DNA of 64,000 nucleotides, from assembly GCA_026874595.1 (NCBI GenBank), contig CM049321.1:48959297-49023296 (forward strand), written 5' to 3'. This DNA is from Sipunculus nudus. Taxonomy: Eukaryota > Annelida > Sipuncula > Golfingiida > Sipunculidae. A program made the position numbers and the translations under genes. Below are positions 59,190 through 64,000 of the stretch, one piece after another (the first letter of the stretch is position 1; every line of letters begins with the position of its first letter). The notes below the pieces were generated by a model, which saw nothing but the letters and a program-made list of their open reading frames with translations, was not told where the DNA came from and made no database searches.

Positions 59190-60580
59190 TGTTGTGGGAC
59201 CATCAAGTAAATTGAGGGAACCTTCAAGGAAGAAGTCGATGGGACCCTCTTTTTGGTATAAACCCACACAGTTCTATAGTAAGAGATTCGGGATAAATAT
59301 CATGCCCCAACATCATTAATCCCTATAAGAATGACATAGCTTGATTACCGAGCAATGCGACTCTCACACTTCTAGCAAATAGACTTGCGCCAAACGAGGT
59401 GAGGGTTGTGTTAATAATACTAGGTCCTATCATGACACATCGCCGTTTTTTAAGAAAAAGAAGTTGCAAGGTAGATGCTACAAGTAGTTAAACGTCAAGA
59501 ACAATACAGACAACATGCGTGTATTGTCCGATTAGTATAATAAAGGAACCCTGCTTTGGGATCACCTGATCCAATGTCTGGTAAGTATTATAACTATAGG
59601 CTCAGTGAGGTTTTACGATAAGAAAAAGGATGTTATGCCAGGAAATGTCACCCATAACATATCGGTTTATAATTTCAAGAAATAGCAAACATTTAAGATA
59701 ACTGAAAATTCAAGTTAAATATAAGTTAAAAATATAAAAAAAAGAATAATGTTAAAGTGGCAGAAAAGCGTTCTACTTTCCCATTTGCAGGGTATTGCGT
59801 GTGTGGCCTACTCTAATAATTATATGAATAACAACCAGGATGGTAGAGGTCAAAGTTTAGGTCTGTGTACCGGAAGGACGCCATTTAAAAACGCCTAATG
59901 CTGCACAAGAGAAGGGGTTCATCTTATTTGAATCACTGCAATCATTATTTCAGGATTACCGGGAAAGTTGAAATTAATTGTTTGTTCCGTGAGCATTAAT
60001 ATGTTTTCATATGGTAACGTACATCCCGAATCAATGCATAGCACGCTCGGGTAAAGACACCATCATAACTCTATCTATTACCTCGATTGTGAGTTAACCT
60101 TGGTATATTATATATATATATTATATTAACATATATATTAAAAACATAACAGGTTAAACACCAGGTAAAAGTGCACTTTGCGATACTTCAAAGGAATTAT
60201 TTCTTGCTGGGTCATTGTCCTCAGCTGCTCGATTGTTAGGTAAATATAATAAATGTGAATTGTCGGAGTCCGGCGATCACTGCAGTTGTACGCCTAAACC
60301 CAAAATTGTGTGGTGGCTCAAGGTTTTAACTATATGTCGAGGGAAGAATGAGAATCTTGGAAGATCCATAATCTTATCAGGAAGATTGGGAATTCTCATT
60401 CTTCCCGGGAAAAAAACAAGGTCTGTTAAAAATAAACACAACAGACCTAGTGAGGTTTTACAATATGTAAAAAACTGTCACCCAATATATATCGGCATAT
60501 TATTTCTAGAATTAAGTTTAATAAAAGTTAAAATTATAGGTTAAAAAGGAATAACGATTACGTATGGGGAGAGTACATAT
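59190..60580. other. Spacer between the minisatellite and the 350-bp satellite
   Basis: It contains diverged pieces of the flanking repeats: ACGCCAATTT-like and CAAAAGAGAACGG-like blocks near 59880, and the AGTGCACTTTG block at 60172. A hairpin lies at 60341-60406. A 109-codon frame at 60215-60544 is built on repeat sequence and has no family resemblance. Confidence 0.5.
60341..60406. repeat. 15-bp stem hairpin
   Basis: GGGAAGAATGAGAAT (60341-60355) pairs perfectly with ATTCTCATTCTTCCC (60392-60406). The 36-nt interior can pair further (GGAAGAT against ATCTT-like). Confidence 0.75.
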
Positions 60581-63500
60581 TTCCCCATGGCAGGGTCAAT
60601 GTCCTCAGTTCCAGTGGCAATTTCAAGGTAAGTAAATGAAAGAGGTTCTCAAAAGCCTTGAATGTTTGAACACAACAGGCTTAGTGAGGCTTAAAATAAA
60701 CCCACACCCCTTTAAATGAGTCCTGTGACCGTTACCCTTGACCTCCTAACCCCAAAATCACCTGAGTTCTTACTTTAGTGGCGGGCCATACAAAGGTCAA
60801 GTTTGAAATCCATATACCGTTCCAACTGGCTATTGTTTGGAAATAGATTTGGGGATGGACGGACGGACAGCTGAACAGAGATAAGGACATGCAGATTACT
60901 GTAGGGCACCAGCTTGTGATTAATAAATACACCATGGCAGGGTCAATGCCCTCACCTCCTGTGGCTATTTCAAGGTAAGTAAATGAAAGGGGTTTTCATA
61001 AGCCTTGAATGTTTGAACACAACAGGCTTATTGAGGCTTAAAATAAACCCACACTCCTTTTGAAAGAGGAGGCCTGTGACCGTAAACCTTGACCTCCTAA
61101 CCCCAAAATCACTAGAGTTCTTACTTTAGTGACGGGCCATACATAGGTCAAGTTTGAAATCCATATACCGTTCCAACTGGCTATTGTTTGGAAATAGATT
61201 TGGGGATGGACACACGGACAGATGAACAGAGAGAAGGACATGAAGATTACTGTAGGGCACCAGCTTATGTTTAATAAATACACGATGGCAGGGTCAATGT
61301 CCTCAGCTCGAGTGGCTATTTCAAGGTAAGTAAATGAAAGAGGTTCTCAAAAGCGTTGAATGTTTGAACACAACAGGCTTAGTGAGGCTTAAAATAAACC
61401 CACACTCCTTTTGAAAGAGGAGGCTTGTGACCGTAAACCTTGACCTCCTAACCCCAAAATCACTAGAGTTCTTACTTTAATGATGGGCCATACATAGGTC
61501 AAGTTTGAAATCAATATACCGTTCCAACTGGCTATTGTTTGGAAATAGATTTGGGGATGGACGGACGGACAGCTGAACAGAGATAAGGACATGCAGATTA
61601 CTGTAGGGCACCAGCTTGTGATTAATAAATACACCATGGCAGGGTCAATGCCCTCACCTCCTGTGGCTATTTCAAGGTAAGTAAATGAAAGAGGTTCTCA
61701 AAAGCCTTGAATGTTTGAACACAACAGGCTTAGTGAGGCTTAAAATAAACCCACACCCCTTTAAATGAGTCCTGTGACCGTGACCCTTGACCTCCTAACC
61801 CCAAAATCACCTGAGTTCTTACTTTAGTGGCGGGCCATACAAAGGTCAAGTTTGAAATCCATATACCGTTCCAACTGGCTATTGTTTGGAAATAGATTTG
61901 GGGATGGACGGACGGACAGCTGAACAGAGATAAGGACATGCAGATTACTGTAGGGCACCAGCTTGTGATTAATAAATACACCATGGCAGGGTCAATGCCC
62001 TCACCTCCTGTGGCTATTTCAAGGTAAGTAAATGAAAGGGGTTTTCATAAGCCTTGAATGTTTGAACACAACAGGCTTATTGAGGCTTAAAATAAACCCA
62101 CACTCCTTTTGAAAGAGGAGGCCTGTGACCGTAAACCTTGACCTCCTAACCCCAAAATCACTAGAGTTCTTACTTTAGTGACGGGCCATACATAGGTCAA
62201 GTTTGAAATCCATATACCGTTCCAACTGGCTATTGTTTGGAAATAGATTTGGGGATGGACACACGGACAGATGAACAGAGAGAAGGACATGAAGATTACT
62301 GTAGGGCACCAGCTTATGTTTAATAAATACACGATGGCAGGGTCAATGTCCTCAGCTCGAGTGGCTATTTCAAGGTAAGTAAATGAAAGAGGTTCTCAAA
62401 AGCGTTGAATGTTTGAACACAACAGGCTTAGTGAGGCTTAAAATAAACCCACACTCCTTTTGAAAGAGGAGGCTTGTGACCGAAAACCTTGACCTCCTAA
62501 CCCCAAAATCACTAGAGTTCTTACTTTAATGATGGGCCATACATAGGTCAAGTTTGAAATCAATATACCGTTCCAACTGGCTATTGTTTGGAAATAGATT
62601 TGGGGATGGACGGACGGACAGCTGAACAGAGATAAGGACATGCAGATTACTGTAGGGCACCAGCTTGTGATTAATAAATACACCATGGCAGGGTCAATGT
62701 CCTCAGCTCCAGTGGCTATTTCAAGGTCAATAAGTGAATGAAGGGGTTCTCATAAGCCTTGAATGTTTGAACACAACAGGCTTAGTCAGGCTTAAAATAA
62801 ACCCACTCTCCTTTTGAAAGAGGAGGCCTGTGACCGTAAACCTTGACCTCCTAACCCCAAAATCACTAGAGTTCTTACTTTAATGATGGGCCATACATAG
62901 GTCAAGTTTGAAATCAATATACCACTCCAACTGTTTATCGTCTGGAAATAAATTTGAGGATGAACGGACGATCAGACGAACAGAGAGACGGACATGCATA
63001 TTACTGTAGGGCACCAGGTTATGATTAATATATACACCCTTGGCAGGGTCAATGCCCTCAGCTCCAGTGGCTATTTCAAGGTAAGTAAATGAAAGGGGTT
63101 CTCATAAGCCTTGAATGTTTGAAAACAACAGGCTTAGTGAGGCTTAAAATAAACCCACACTCCCTTTAAATGAGTCCTGTGACCGTGACCCTTGACCTCC
63201 TAACCCCTAAATCACCTGAGTTCTTACTTTAGTGACGGGCCATACATAGGTCAAGTTAGAAATCCATATACCGTGACAACTGGCTATTGTTTGGAAATAG
63301 ATTTGGGGATGGACGGACGGACAGATGAACAGAGAGAAGGACATGGAGATTACTGTAGGGCACCAGCTTATGTTTAATAAATACACGATGGCAGGGTCAA
63401 TGCTCTCAGCTCCAGTTGCTATTACAAGGTAAGTAAATGAAAGGGGTTCTCATAAGCCTTGAATGTTTAAACACAACAGGCTTAGTCAGGCTTAAAATAA

Positions 63501-64000
63501 ACCCACACTCCTTTTGCAAGAGGAGGCCTGTGACCGTAAACCTTGACCTCCTAACCCCAAAATCACTAGAGTTATAACTTTAATGATGGGCCATACATAG
63601 GTCAAGTTTGAAATCAATATACCACTCCAACTGTTTATCGTCTGGAAATAAATTTGAGGATGAACGGACGATCAGACGAACAGAGAGACGGACATGCATA
63701 TTACTGTAGGGCACCAGGTTATGATTAATATATACACCCTTGGCAGGGTCAATGCCCTCAGCTCCAGTGGCTATTTCAAGGTAAGTAAATGAAAGGGGTT
63801 CTCATAAGCCTTGAATGTTTGAACACAACAGGCTTAGTGAGGCTTAAAATAAACCCACACTCCCTTTAAATGAGTCCTGTGACCGTGACCCTTGACCTCC
63901 TAACCCCTAAATCACCTGAGTTCTTACTTTAGTGACGGGCCATACATAGGTCAAGTTTGAAATCAATATACCACTCCAACTGTTTATCTTCTGGAAATAA
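60581..64000 (+). repeat. 350-bp satellite with higher-order structure, truncated by the window end
   Basis: About ten monomers of 347-351 bp. Each holds GGCAGGGTCAATG, GGCTATTTCAAGGTAAGTAA, GCCTTGAATGTTTGAACACA, CTTGACCTCCTAACCCC, GGTCAAGTTTGAAATC, AAATAGATTTGGGGATGGAC and TTACTGTAGGGCACCAG in order. Monomer types repeat as a trimer with a 1049-bp period (60935-63030) and then as a dimer with a 700-bp period (62690 onward). A minus-strand frame of 67-84 codons is open in several monomers because they are near-identical; I do not take it for a gene. Confidence 0.92.

Noticed and set aside
59046-59269. Minus-strand open frames over the end of the minisatellite
   Set aside because: The frame length reflects the 49-bp period (YQTLDQV-type repeats); no gene-like features.
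60732-62686. Six similar minus-strand open frames of 67-84 codons starting MVYLLITSW or MYLLNISW
   Set aside because: They repeat because the 350-bp monomers repeat; the frame crosses the GGACGGAC tract, has no splice context or recognisable domain, and other monomers in the same array lack it.

Overview
The window is eukaryotic nuclear DNA, AT-rich and dense in repeats, most likely from a bivalve or other mollusc. The basis is indirect: spliced genes with GT-AG introns, a tRNA-derived SINE like the bivalve families, TCCG-rich-ended composite repeats, a DIRS-type retroelement, a Tigger/pogo remnant, and one CARD-containing gene, a class heavily expanded in molluscs. There are no operons or bacterial signals.

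The only convincing protein-coding gene lies on the + strand at 19658-33793. Seven exons join with perfect phase agreement into 718 codons: a CARD (residues about 10-94), then two successive domains of about 280 residues. Both read as degenerate subtilisin-like (peptidase S8) folds that have lost the catalytic Asp and His but keep a Ser at the nucleophile position. Each S8-like module is cut by a phase-1 intron at the same place, just after the Ser helix, which points to duplication of a module. I know of no described animal family with the order CARD, S8-like, S8-like, so I treat it as a candidate new innate-immune or cell-death adaptor. The S8 assignment comes from reading motif order, not from a search.

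Region by region: 1-5.9 kb is AT-rich DNA with old repeats. 6.0-7.8 kb is a composite repeat with a roughly 155-bp internal array. 2.7-13.4 kb carries three diverged copies of one segment; copy B holds a 96-nt exon with two stops, copy C an intact 96-nt exon, and copy A lacks it. A Tigger/pogo remnant (9366-10331) and a SINE (11954-12254) sit among them. 13.4-19.6 kb is mainly unassigned AT-rich DNA. 19.6-33.8 kb is the CARD gene; its last two introns hold repeats, including a foldback element (31563-33304) next to a perfect 48-bp palindrome. 34-39.6 kb is mostly noncoding. 39695-43466 is a decayed DIRS-like retroelement with inverted terminal repeats. 43.5-47.7 kb is microsatellites and a minisatellite. 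47.7-49.6 kb is a second, inverted copy of the 6-kb composite repeat. 50589-51498 is a TTAA-flanked terminal-inverted-repeat element.

52.65-64.0 kb is a nested tandem-repeat domain: a 49-bp minisatellite, 0.8-1.1-kb units carrying an exon-like open frame, and a 350-bp satellite with higher-order structure that runs off the window. Very different units in this domain share one theme, a short exon-like core ending in a consensus splice donor (GTAAGT). In the 350-bp satellite that core usually begins with an ATG, often in a Kozak-like context.
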